From positions 8,223,561-8,287,560 of the forward strand of contig NC_088775.1 in the NCBI RefSeq assembly GCF_954871325.1: a DNA stretch of 64,000 nt, read 5' to 3'. Position 1 is the stretch's first letter; the number at the start of each line of letters is the position of its first letter. Below are positions 34,201-46,460 of the stretch, in pieces. This stretch comes from Gordionus sp. m RMFG-2023. Lineage: Eukaryota > Nematomorpha > Gordioida > Chordodea > Parachordodidae. The translations under genes and the position numbers were made by a program. Below the pieces are notes generated by a model, which was not told the origin of the DNA, ran no database searches, and saw nothing but the letters and a program-made list of their open reading frames with translations.

Positions 34201-35184
34201 TAAAAAAAATTTCTTATATACTGTGATATTTAGAAAAGATCTTTACTATTTATATCATTTTAAGAGGAATAAAAAAATTTAAACAATCAAAGATTTCTCT
34301 TAAAAAAATATTTAAAAAATTATTTATCAATTTAAAAAAATGTAGCAATAATGCATGGTTCTTGTTAGTTATTTTCAGAAAATAAATAAGGACTGACAAT
34401 CTAATATTATGAATCTATGGCTTAATCGAATAAATTTATATACAAAATTAAAAATTCTTGGTTACTAGTTTCATTGGTTCCATTTACTGAAATTGCTGTT
34501 TTAAATTTAATATTATTATAAATAGATTTTTTAAAATAAATAATATTTTAGTAGGCTCTTGCTTTCGCAAGAAGTAAAATAGATCTTTAGTTCTAAATAT
34601 AATATTATTATGCTATCCAAAAATCGACCACTGCGATAGAGACATTAAAATCTCTCTATTTCTCAATCTCTTAGGATTTATCATCCTAAGCTTATTATTC
34701 TTTTCACGAAGATATTATTTATACATAAAAAATACATAAAAATCTACTTGTGGATGCTATTTAGTAGATTTATTTTATTATTATAATTATATTTACTGAT
34801 TGCTTTAAATTCTTGTTCTTCTATAATTAAATACGAATATATTTTTTAATATTATTTCTAATATATTATCTCATAAAAAAGTTATACTTTAATATTTTTT
34901 ATCGAACAAGAATCAATTAATACTCTACTATAAATTAGATTTTTTGTTGACCACAATTAACATTTTATTCACTAAATTTATTTTTGAAGTTTAACCCAGA
35001 AAATTTTTTTACTGCAATATATTAAGAAGATTTAAGGATCAGAAAAAAGATAATATTGGAAAAATACAGAGCCGGAGGAAGACTCTGCATAATCCGATAA
35101 TCCCGATTTTGCAGTATCATTTTCTTCAATATAGTTTTCTTAAATAGATATTATTACTTTAGTATTTATATAAAAGTATACGAT
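31281..35184. other. AT-rich DNA with one exon-like frame
   Basis: No recognised gene. An open stretch at 32836-32997 (53 codons, no ATG) reads KSLLTDLRQKNSKKGSKLSS, HKSIHYLAREICFWAHSKRR and YLRITTSKD. It has a CAG acceptor-like site at about 32863 and a better composition than its surroundings. A perfect hairpin CTTAGGAT...ATCCTAAG lies near 34670. I cannot tell an exon from chance here. Confidence 0.25.
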
Positions 35185-35290
35185 ATTTTGTACCATCTAT
35201 AACCAATATCATCAGGCTTGCGTAATATTTTTCTGAATAAAATATTGAGTTAGCCGTTTTTAAAAATTGGTTTAAATCGTCCTGCCGAAT
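35185..35290. mobile_element. hAT-type MITE, right-half fragment
   Basis: AGGCTTGCGTAATATTTTTC, then GAATAAAATATTGAGTTAGC and CGTTTTTAAAAATTGGTTTA match the inner right half of the MITE family; no termini remain. Confidence 0.35.
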
Positions 35291-36167
35291 ATTCTAGATG
35301 TATAAGAAGAAGGATGCTTAAGTGTAAGTTTATCCGTAAACATATAATGCAATATTCAGCGATACAATGATGATGATAATATAAAAAGAAGCAACTTCTC
35401 TACATTCTCCTTCAGTTCAACAGTTTATAAATAAATGAATCTCTCATTTACCAAAACAAACATACTTTCAACTTTTAAAAATACTTAGATCACTTAGAAT
35501 AATCATGTAATATTAGAACACCTAAATCTCATTAATATACTGGCCAACCTATAATTTAAATGGTGAATTCACCCCAAATAATTCAGTTATTCTTATTTAA
35601 AAAATTATATATATTCATTTGGTTCAATTAAAAGATTGCTATTATATAATTTAATAAACTATTGTAACATTTCTCCAGTACAAATCACAATTTCTAACTA
35701 CCATTTAAAGTAAAAAATTGCACATAGCTAATTAACCATCATCAAAAATAAATTTACCAATAAAAATTTTGTATATAATATATTATTTAGTAACTTTTTT
35801 GAAAAATTATTAATCATGCCGTGTATCATGTTGATATTAAGCTTTTCTGGATATCATGGTTTTAAATCACTCTGAAACAACTTAGACATTAACTTAGATG
35901 TTATAAATACAAAATAGGTAGGAATCTTGCTTGAATTGCTTTTTGGAAATAAATTTATCTGGGATCTGATTCCCTAATCATAATGATTAAAATCAATATA
36001 TAATATAAAAACATTTCCTTATTTAGACTTCTAAGTGGAACATATACGCCTCAAATATATTTGTCATAGATAAATATATGAAGCAAATTATAGGGTAATA
36101 TTTCAAATTCAACATACATTCGCATATATCTTACTCCCATTTTTAAAACAATATTAATACTTAAATA

Positions 36168-36782
36168 CAAGGTTGGCAAATCGAAATCGATCATATAATC
36201 GGTCTCAGTCAATTGACCGATTAATTGACCAGAGGAGTATATGACCTGGTCAAATACTTCCAAATACTCTAAAAAATCTTAATAAAAGAAAAAATAGGTT
36301 TAAAAAAAACGATATAAAAAGATTTGATCACGATGCTGCTTATTTGTTGCATCCTCAATATCAAGAAGCCTCTTACTAGTACTGTAGTAATGAACAATGG
36401 GATATAATACAAGAATTAGGCATTTTACTATGTGGGGAGTTCAAAATGTTTCAAGTGATATCAAAAATTTCAGAAGTAAAAGTGGCATGCTTAATAGAAA
36501 ATTATGTGGGGTAATATTCATACTAAAACAAATCGATTGAAGATCTAGACAACAGGAAAATTGAATAAAAAATATTAAAGAAATAAGAATATTCAATATG
36601 AATCAGAACATAAACCTTAGTTATTGAATGAAAATGAATTTAATAACTATAAAATTAAAGATTTATTTTACTATTATATATAAAATAAAGTTCATATTGA
36701 CTTATAAAACATTTATTTGATTTGACCAGTCAAATATCAGTCAATTGACCGAATCGTATTGAACCGATCAATACGCAACCTG
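36168..36782 (+). mobile_element. Short hAT derivative with TIRs and target duplication
   Basis: It starts CAAGGTTGGCAAATCG and ends CGATCAATACGCAACCTG, imperfect inverted termini of the CAxGGTTG type. The flanks CTTAAATA (36160-36167) and CATAAATA (36783-36790) agree at seven of eight positions. The palindromic word GGTCAATTGACC and close variants recur near both ends, as subterminal binding sites would. The interior retains a piece of transposase gene. Confidence 0.8.
36317..36514 (+). pseudogene. hAT transposase internal fragment
   Basis: Sixty-five codons with one in-frame TAG read KRFDHDAAYLLHPQYQEASY, then YCSNEQWDIIQELGILLCGE and FKMFQVISKISEVKVACLIE. The HxxAYLLHPxY segment is the hAT motif that follows the insertion domain (HxxAFLLxPxY). 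The catalytic aspartates upstream and the ERxFS dimerisation part downstream are both absent, so the host element is an internally deleted copy that must depend on another hAT. It differs from the hAT genes at 762-3019 and 16272-16720. Confidence 0.65.
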
Positions 36783-36790
36783 CATAAATA

Positions 36791-39700
36791 CATTATAATT
36801 ATAGATTATATTTAAATACAAATAATAAAATTAAAATCAAATATATTTTTGATAGCAACTGAACAGACCAACACAAATTAGTTTTTTTTTAAAATCTTTA
36901 GTTTATTTTTATATAAATAGAAAGATATCATTCTATGACTGATGATAGTTTTAAATTACAGTGCCAGAGTTATTAGTTTAATTAAAAATTTTAAATATGA
37001 GATTTAAGATATTATTAAGGATAAAAAAAAATTGAATTATTTATTTCCCATAAAGTGTTTATAATTATTTATAAATAGTAACTAGTGATTTAATATATTT
37101 TAAAGCTTACTAGCTTCATAGGAACGTTCTATAAAGTTTAGGTCAAATTATACATGTAAATATAAAAATTGTGAGTCACTACTATAGAAATTAAAACCTC
37201 AAAAAATAGTCTTATAATTATTCTCTCATGAATTGGTTTTTTAAATTATTTTCTAAATTCATTAAAATCGATTAAATGCTTCTAAGTTAACCTTAATTGA
37301 AAATGCCACTTGGTGGTTTCACTATATATGTAATTACCTATATTTGTATAATCACAGATAAATAATAAGTATTGATAACTTATATATATGATTTACACTA
37401 AGATTGTAACAATAATTGCATCTACTAATCATTTTTTAATAAATATATTTTTTTTATATGGCTGTTGAATTTAAAAAGTCATCAAATCTCTGATAAATCT
37501 TTTAAATTTTATTTTTAATATTATATGCTGTTGGTATTAGTTAATAAGTGATAGAGATATATTATTACATTTATTTATGGAACAAGGTAAATTTATTTAG
37601 AAAAATAAATTAAGTTCTGTCATATTGAGAAGTGTATTTTAGGCTTAGCTAGAATTATACAAATATCTATATTTAAAAAAAAATATTTTCGATTCTGTGG
37701 GTTCGCCAACTATAAACAACCCAAATTGTACTATTTAAAACCTTATCCAAAACAATGCTGATATTATCTTTGACTACCACTAAGTTTTAAATTATAATAA
37801 CTCCAACATCAACTCGCCAAAATCTAAATCATAAACTATTTTCTACTAGATCTAGAATTATGATGACACCTTCTCTGACTTTAATTACAACAACCGTTTT
37901 TTGAGTTTTCTTCAGAAAATATGTTTTATAATAAATCATGAGTTACCTGAGTGTATTAATATATATCCATGCACACTGTGGAACTGATATGGTTCAAAAT
38001 TCAAGGTTGTACAAGCAAAATTCAAACTTTCCAACATGCAAAAATTCATTTTTATTTTTTATTAAACTTACATTTGAACAGACCACAATAAAAAAAAATA
38101 GTTTTTAATTAAGATTTTAAGACAAAGAAAACATTACAGATCCAAAAGAATTTCGAAGGAATTTTTTGAAAATGGTCTATAGCAAACCTAAATCGATTGA
38201 TTTCAAATATTGATGCTACTGGATTATCAGAAAACGGCAGGATGGCAGATCATGCAAGCTAATCCTATGGAAAATGTTAATTCCATTGAATCACTCGTAT
38301 TTACCAGACCGATTATCAAATATTCCGTGAGAATGATAAATTTGTAACAATAAGACTTATAAACTATAACATTAAAGGCATGCTTCTTAATAAAATATGA
38401 GTCATTTATTTATAAATATATAGCTTTTGAATATTACATTATTAAAAATAACAATAATTAGGATTTTACTCAGATTTTCATAGGTACGTACTAAAGTGAT
38501 TTAATAAAATAATTAAAAAATAAAGACAAGCATAAAGTTAAAACAAAGTTTTTAAACCTCTAAAGTTGCTCACCTTATAAAATAAATTTTTCTTTCATAA
38601 AATTTTTTCTATTAAGTTTTCCTGAACAGCTTTGTGATGTTTTGAGATATTATTATTTTTAAATTCTCGATAGAGCATTTAATTTTCCAAAATACAACTA
38701 AAAAATCTTAACGTAAAATAATCAGTTTAGGATAATGATGGCATTCTAAAACTAGTCTTTACGTTCATATAAACTTATCTTTTATTTTCTCTAAAGAGTA
38801 TACTTGGGAAACTAATGACATTAAGATTAACAAAATCATGTTTCCATATGTAATTATAATAATTAATATTACTTAGATCCTCATTGTTCTTTACTAAAGT
38901 TATTTAATAATTAAATTAAACAAATTAAAAAAAGGTTGTTTAATGTCGATGTTACAAATATTATAATACAATTATTACCTTCACAAATTTATGATTAGAT
39001 TCATCTATTAATACCTAAAAACTATTAAGAATTTTTTATTTTAAGTCGAACTTTTAATGAAAAAGGCAGGAATGGGCATTCCAAAAGCTATCATGTATAT
39101 AATATTGGAACTAAATATTTAATTTATAGTATCTTTTATAAATCTTATTGTGATAAAACATTTAATTTTTATTTATAAAAAATTAATTTATCTCATAAAA
39201 AATGAATTTTATATTTGTTCTATTCCTTTTGCATTCATATTTATCAACTTATTTACAAGTAATTTGTTTTTTTGTATTTCGCTAGGCAATAAATAAATGT
39301 ATTTTACTATATTCTTCAATGGAATTTGCTAAAATGATTAAAGAATTTTTTTTACAATATAAAGAAAAATAGAAAATATATAATTGTCACAAAACTGTAG
39401 AAATATCGAAATATGGTCCATCTCCAGACAATCTTAAAATAAAATCAACTCAGTATGTATTAAATGTTTGCTGTTTTCTATCAAGTTGAACATGACGTGT
39501 ATAGATAAATAACTAGTTATGTTTGAGATAATGAGCTGGATTTATTTTTTTTATACATCTATTTTTTAAATTTAATTTTGAAAAATTAGTAAAACTAAAA
39601 TATATATAGTGTCCCAAATCCCTTGTAATTAAAATAAATGGTCTCTTTTTAGGTTCAAATCAGATTTATGTTCGTTGTGCAGTACATTGATATTTAAAAT

Positions 39701-42137
39701 AACACCGATTTTTAGAGATGGATACATAATAACGAAATGTTCTGATTAGAGATTAAATATGGGAAATTTTTTTATTTTTTTTATCTCGTTTCTCGGGAAA
39801 TTTCTCTTGATATATTCCTAATATTTAATTCGGAAATTTTTCCTCAATTTATTTTAACAAAATAAAACCAGAAAGATCTATTTAATACTATTTTTTATGT
39901 ATCCAAATATGCTTCTATATTGTAAGTCTCAGGTTTGACTTAATATTAATACTTACAACTCATTAGTATTTTATTGCCTTCTTTGTGTATGTAAATATAA
40001 TTAATCCTTTATTTATATATTAATCTGAAAAGTTTTGATCAAAATAAAGTTGGTTTTAAAACATAAAACGCACAATAATAACCAAAATCTACTTATATTA
40101 CAAAAATTAAAATTCAGTAAAAATTTAGAAAGAGATTTTAAATTAATGAATAAATACTATTTTGATCTCACAATTTATAATAAATTTTATATTGATCTTG
40201 CTCTAAAATTAAAAAATTAAATATTTCTGATAAATAAAGTTTAAATTATTTTTTATAAATATACACTGATATTCGTTTATCATCCTTTTCATTTATAATT
40301 TTGGAAAATTTTATTTGATGAATGATTCGATATTTTTTTTAAATTGATTCTAAACAATCTCAATTTCTCAGTTTAAAGGAAGAATACGACACGTCAGCAG
40401 AGTTGATATTTGTTGCAAATTTCTAAATATAATTAATTAGAAAGGTGCATAATTTATATCATCTTAGTTTTGGTACAATAATAAATATTTATTTTAATTA
40501 TTTTATACTTTCTATTTCAATGTCATTTACTAGAAAACAATTAAATAATTAAATTATATGTTTTATTGCAAAAAGAATGAATAGTTTATACAAATATTAA
40601 TATTTAAAATATGATAAGGATTAATTATGTCAAAAAGCAGCCATCGAATGTTCAAATTAGCATGATTATTGGTTTTTGTAACTCTCAAACTCAAAATGAC
40701 TAATGTTACTTAATTCTGCCCTGTTTATGATTCTAATATTAGCTCATTGATTAGTTCCTACAGGTTAATGAATGATTCGATAATTATTTTGAAGATATCT
40801 CAATCTTATCTATTAGTTAAACTGATTAATTAAGAAAGACAAACGTACCACCATATTTTTATACACTAAAATTTTAAAGCAGTTATCTTCCCATATATTC
40901 TATCCAACTTCTACTATCTGATGACAGAATTAGTCAAAAGTATAGTAAGGACTATTCGAACTTGGTAATCTCTTTGTAAATAATTTATATTTAAATTTCG
41001 ACATTGTAAACGAGAATTTTGAGTGAAAAGTACCTTCCTAGTATTCAATGGTATGCAGTCAAGAGACACGTAAGTTTCATGCTGAATTAATTAAGTAATC
41101 ATTCGAGAACATATGTTGACATAACTAACAACCTCGGACCAACTATATCTTTAAAGAAGGTTTAAGCGTTTAACAATTTTGTGATTTTAGGGAAATTACT
41201 ATTAATACTGCCCAAATTATTTATTTTTTTCAATTCAATTCTTTTGCATTAATCCCATATAGTAAGCAACATCAACCACCATTTTGCTCCTATAATATAG
41301 TTTCTAAAAAATTTATTGCAAGAGACATTTTAGCAATGAAGCTACAAATTTAATATTTTAGATAGCGTTATTTCAAATATCATTCTTTTCTTAGAGTTTT
41401 TTTATATTTAAAATATTAAATTTTTATATATCTTATGACCAAAATAAAGTGTAATTTATTTGAAACATCCTCTCTGTCTAATCAAAGTTCTTGTATTAAA
41501 AAAAATAATAAAGATATTTAATTTATAAACAGTTATAACCTTAAAACTTAAGTTCTATATAATTAATTCTTCATTATTTGAGCTTTATATATTTTGAATA
41601 AATATTATTGCAAATATGTTGCCCTAAAATTAGTATATTATTACTCTTCTTTTGATAATATTCCACTAAAACGAATTTAAAAAAATATATATTAATTAAT
41701 ATAATAGAAAGAATAGTAACAAATATAACAATTGTATAAAAACGAAATATACTGAAAGATGATATATTTTATCCTCAAATATCATCAGGTAGTACATTAA
41801 TAAATTCATGAAAATCCGATATATTATGTATATATACACATTTATATTCAAATTGATCATAAATGAACAGGCCTTCAATAATCACTTTAGGTTCATGTGA
41901 TTTTATTTGTTATATTTATCATATATATTTGGAAGTTCGCAAATAAATGGCGCAAATCTTAATTTAAAAAAGAAATCTTCAATAGTTTGAAATGATAACG
42001 ATCTTTTATTTTTGTTTAAATATATAAGCAATTTTTAAAAATTACATATTTTTTTCCACTAAATTTAGCAATTTTTACAATTTTGAGAGATATTATTATC
42101 TATTTTATAAAATTTACTATTTTTAGAATACAATCGG
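36791..42137. other. AT-rich DNA with recurrent-motif copies
   Basis: No gene recognised. It contains two clear copies of the plus-strand motif (38487 and 38891) and a weaker one near 37120. Open frames at 40035-40220 and 41696-41878 (minus) are low-complexity Leu/Ile/Asn/Lys-rich and look accidental. Confidence 0.4.
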
Positions 42138-43339
42138 CATAAGCGTAGTCAGGATTTTTCTAAGGGGGAGGAATTAAAAAATTACTGGGGAATTCGCCCC
42201 CAAACCTCCTTTGGGCGGGCCTTCGGCACGCTTTTGCCCAGCCTTCGGCCGGGTTACCTTAGTCTATATAAAGTCATGAAATATTTTTACAAGATAGGAG
42301 GTTAATTTTAATAAAAAAAAATAAACCTGGAACAAATATGAAATAAATTTTTATTAGTTTATATAAAATATAATAAATTACTTGTATATACATTAATATA
42401 AAAGCATGGTATTAATTTCCAAACAAGTATAAGAAATTTATTTAGAAAAAGTAAGTAGGCATATAGTTGATATTCATCTACTATATAGAATTAGTTACAA
42501 AATACTAGGTAAAATTCTACTTTTACAGACATATTTGACAGTTAGAGAATATATTACAGTTATAATTTTAACAAATTTTACTATCAACTTGATAATAAAT
42601 ATAGCAACAATTTGCATTCAATTATTTAACGCCATCTATTTATTTTAAATAAAATATTAAAAATTAATCTTCATATTATTTATCTCACAATGTCTTTAAA
42701 ATATATTTTCTGATGTCCTTATCAATATTTTATATTCTGTAAAATATATAATTCGCTATATTGGTAAAAATTACTTGATTGTCATATGATAATTGATAAA
42801 ATTAGATATATTGTAAATCTACGACATATAATATTCTACTGTTTGTATTGTCCTTTAATTTTTTATTTAATTTATGATTTAATTTTATCAATATTTTTAT
42901 AATTATATTTTACTTTTATTAAGATAAATAAACCTAAATTACTCACTTTATAAAAAATTATGTTTGATATACTATATTATTTAGTAATTTTATGGATCTA
43001 TTATTAATAATTATAATACATTTCACTTTTGTCTTAAGACTTATCTTTGACTTATATTCCATTTCTTAAAAAGCCTTTTTGGTTCACAATTTTTTATATA
43101 TAAATGGTTTTTTCCAAAAATGTATAAATTATGATGAATATTTTTATAAAAAAATATTAACTTTTACATTCTATCTTTCAAATTATTGTTTAAGTTATAT
43201 GCATACATTTTTGGGGGTCAAGGAGTGGGGGGAGGACTAATGGGGATATTTTTTATTAGCTTAAAATGATATTTACAAAAAGTGATAAATTTCTGAAGGG
43301 GGGGATTTCCCCTTGCCTCTCCCCCTGACTACGCCTATG
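42138..43339. mobile_element. 1.2-kb DNA transposon with CATAxGCGTAGTCAGG ends
   Basis: The left end CATAAGCGTAGTCAGG and the inverse of the right end, CATAGGCGTAGTCAGG, match at 15 of 16 positions, and both lead into G-rich subterminal DNA. The left arm also has two GGCCTTCGGC/GCCTTCGGCCGGG words (42218-42253). The interior is AT-rich and non-coding, so the element is non-autonomous. I saw no convincing target duplication, so the superfamily is open. Confidence 0.65.
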
Positions 43340-45127
43340 AAATAGGAGTTGTAATTTAGATTCTACTACATGTAATAATTTTCGCATTAGCTTCCTCAAA
43401 AAATGGATTTCATATGATAAAAAAATGTTGTCGGAGCGAAGGGTCTTGACTGTGAAATTTTTTATTTCCATATAATTTATATATAATTTACACAGGGTAG
43501 CAAATTATCAGATTATTCATTGTTTAGCGGTTTATTTTTAAATATGGACTGAACAACGACTTATTTATTAAAGTAGTTAGACAATACAGTATTAGAATCT
43601 CAAGATTTTAAACTCTTAAAGGACGTAATAGTGATAACTGTTAAATATATTAAATATATCAATTGATCATACAGAAGAACGTGTATGAAATAAATACAAT
43701 AAATTAAATTTTTGAATATGAGCCAGGGCCATGTGATTATTTTAAACTCATGATATAATAGCACACATCGGTATTAAATTAATGAATATTAGGACAAAAT
43801 ATCCTTAAGCAAAATTTCCTGATTATGAAATAGTAAACGATTATGTAGGGTAATGGTTAATTCTCAAGCTAGACATCCATTCAATTGTCTTGTTAATTGA
43901 TACAATATGATAAGCCCTTTAATATAGGGAAACGCATGTTTTTGGGCTTTACGTGTATAGACATTTTCGCATCTTCAAAAAAAATTACGATCCATTAGGT
44001 ATAGGAAATCCCAAAGATTTACACATCTAGCCTACAACAATATATTTATACATATTGTAGTGTCAACAAACTGCTCATTTGGGAAATAGGCAAAATCCCT
44101 AACAAACTAATTCGCCAAAAGAACCATAAAACAATAAACAACAATCTTGAGGGGTCTTTTGATTAAACAAAATATAGGCTTTGAAATATTAGGTTTTATT
44201 TTAAATTATTTACCGATTCATGGCCCTCACTAGAGGAGGATGACTATTTTTAATCTCTATTTTAAAATATTTTATAGATTTTAAATTTTATTTCTAAATA
44301 TGTTATCTTATACATAGTTTACATGTTATTTTTAATTACTTTATATAATATCGATTATCAAATTAATAAAACAAATATTAAAATAAAATATAAGTTTAAA
44401 ATATGGTGCAATTTTTATTATAAATTTTTTTAACAAAGACTATAATATTCTATAATTAATTTAGGCGAAATTTCATAACACGAAAATTATCAGGTTAGTT
44501 CAATTATGCTTCCTTATAAAATATGAAAATTATAAATATCTTTATAGTCTTAGTATTTTAAAAAAATATATTTTGTATTACTTCCATATGTCGGATCATG
44601 TACTAAAATGATTTTAAAATATTATTATAGAAATTACAAGTATAATAATGGGAGTATATTATTATCTACTATGTATAACCTTAAAAATTCTGCTCAACAG
44701 CCGGATATATTTATTCTTAACAAATTGATTATTCAACTCATTCTCATTAATGAATTATATCAAAGGCTCCGAATATGCATTAACTCTGAGATACCTTTAA
44801 GTTCATTACCTATAAATATTATGATGTGTAAAAAGCAAAGGGCTAGATTAGTTACCCAAATATTTATTTGAAAATTTATTTTTTAACACTTACTTAAAAA
44901 TTTATATTAAACGATGATAAAATAAAATGATAATACTAATGCACTTATCTTTTTCTATTACTTTTAGATATTTCTGTCGACTCTTATTTATCTAGTCAGT
45001 ATAAAATATTTTATTAAAATATGCATTCCCAATCCTATCAAAACATCCCTAAGGTTTTAACCATTCACTTTATCGTAAGATCCTTAAATTTATAACCACA
45101 ATAATGTGTTAAATCTATATTCGTGCA
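43340..45127. other. AT-rich DNA, nothing certain
   Basis: A recurrent-motif copy lies at about 44574-44640. The 87-codon frame at 44608-44871 starts inside that motif and is probably accidental. Confidence 0.4.
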
Positions 45128-45135
45128 ACCAAATG

Positions 45136-45354
45136 TAGTGTTGTTAAAGGGCCTAATATGAGTCGATTTTTAAAAATATCCCTATTAAGTAGCTAAAATA
45201 ATATTATGTGAGCCTCAAGATATAGCAAACAGTGCTAAAAGCCTCTCTGCCATCTATGAGTAAAATATCCTGGCTTACATTATATTAATTTAGATAAAAT
45301 CTTAATCGGGCCCTTTTTAAAAAATCGAACCAAATTGGCTGTTTAACAACACTA
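45136..45354. mobile_element. hAT-type MITE, best copy
   Basis: 219 bp with TAGTGTTGTTAAAGGGCC at the left and GGCTGTTTAACAACACTA at the right; 16 of 18 positions are inverted-complementary. The flanks ACCAAATG (45128-45135) and ATCAAATG (45355-45362) agree at seven of eight positions. The interior has no frame. The terminus GTTTAACAACACT is shared with the right end of the larger hAT at 3319. Confidence 0.88.
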
Positions 45355-45953
45355 ATCAAATGTATTAGTGCTTTTCTCTTGGAAATTTAAATATCTATTA
45401 TGAAAGGTGTAAAACAGTGAAATGCTCAAATGACATAGGATTTACACATATTTTCAGATTACTATTTTATTATAACTATACTGTATGGCCCATATAATTA
45501 TGATTTTACAGATCTGTTAAGCTGGCAGAGGTAAATTTAATGGTTTTTATTTTCGAGAAATAGATTTTGTTGAATTTTAGCTAATACAGTTTTTTAAAAT
45601 GCCTAAGAACATAGCAGTTTTGGTTACAGTATACAAGATTATGTTTATTTATGTGGATAATGAATTATGAGATGCAAAAGGAACATTCCATAGGAATATA
45701 GCTGATTTCGATTTACTAATTGTGTTGTTAAAAATACGAATTGATCTTTGTTTGATCTTAATTTTGAAAATATCTGTGGTAATCTTATGGAAATTTTACC
45801 ATATATATTTTTACACATAATTTTATTAATTTGTGTAAAAATTATAGACTGAAAATTAAATTATTCCATTTCCGCTTTTTGTAATTTTACAGGAGAGCAA
45901 TTTTAAAAATAAGTTTCTACTGTTTTCAATAGGATAGTTAACCTTATATTGGC

Positions 45954-46250
45954 TATAATTTAACTTATTTAATTAAGCGAAAATTTATATAATATTAATA
46001 ATTTAAGTAAGCACAAATTTGTAAACTTTTCATCCAAAACGCATCTTTAGCTTTGATTTGACGACCACGGATTATCTCAAAATCTTCTCATTTTTACCCG
46101 TATTTCTGTTTTTGTTATTAATTTTTGCTCTCTTTTCTTGGCTGAGATCCAGGTAATAATACGTTTTGGATGAAGAATTCACAAATATTAGCCTACTTAT
46201 AATTATTAATATCATATAAATTTTCTCTTAATTAAATTAATATTATATTA
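45954..46250. mobile_element. Fold-back element with about 88-bp inverted arms
   Basis: The left arm (45954-46041) ends CTTTTCATCCAAAACG, and the right arm (46162-46250) begins CGTTTTGGATGAAGAA. Read inverted, the two share AATTAAGxGAAAATTTATAT, GATATTAATAATT and AAGTAxGC. They flank a 120-bp less AT-rich centre without a frame. The outer boundaries fade gradually, and no target duplication could be fixed. Confidence 0.7.
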
Positions 46251-46344
46251 TTAAACTTTTTCTTATAAATATTTCGGAATGATAAATTGATTTATGTAAA
46301 AAAAAAATGTCATCCCTTATATATGTTGATATTCTATTTGCGGA

Positions 46345-46460
46345 TTAAGAAAGCTTAAAATAATATTATGTAAGTCCGAGATTTTGCTCATAGATGGTTA
46401 AAGGGATTGGACCTCTATTTTCCAATATAGCTAAAATCGTAATCGGGCCGCTTTTAATTT
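46345..46460. mobile_element. hAT-type MITE fragment
   Basis: AAAATAATATTATGTAAGTC, CGAGATTTTGCTCATAGATG and AGCTAAAATCGTAATCGGGC match the MITE interior. The right terminus is missing after GGGCCGCTTTTAA. Confidence 0.5.

Noticed and set aside
36051-36263. Minus-strand frame
   Set aside because: It crosses the left boundary of the hAT derivative at 36168, so it cannot be an old gene.
39650-39665. tRNA B-box-like GGTTCAAATCAG
   Set aside because: No A-box or cloverleaf at the right distance upstream.
43256-43471. Minus-strand frame with RRSQGERQGEIPPF
   Set aside because: The peptide is a translation of the transposon terminus and G-rich subterminal DNA.
44608-44871. 87-codon plus-strand frame
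   Set aside because: It begins inside a copy of the recurring motif and has no recognisable domain; this length is expected by chance in such AT-rich DNA.
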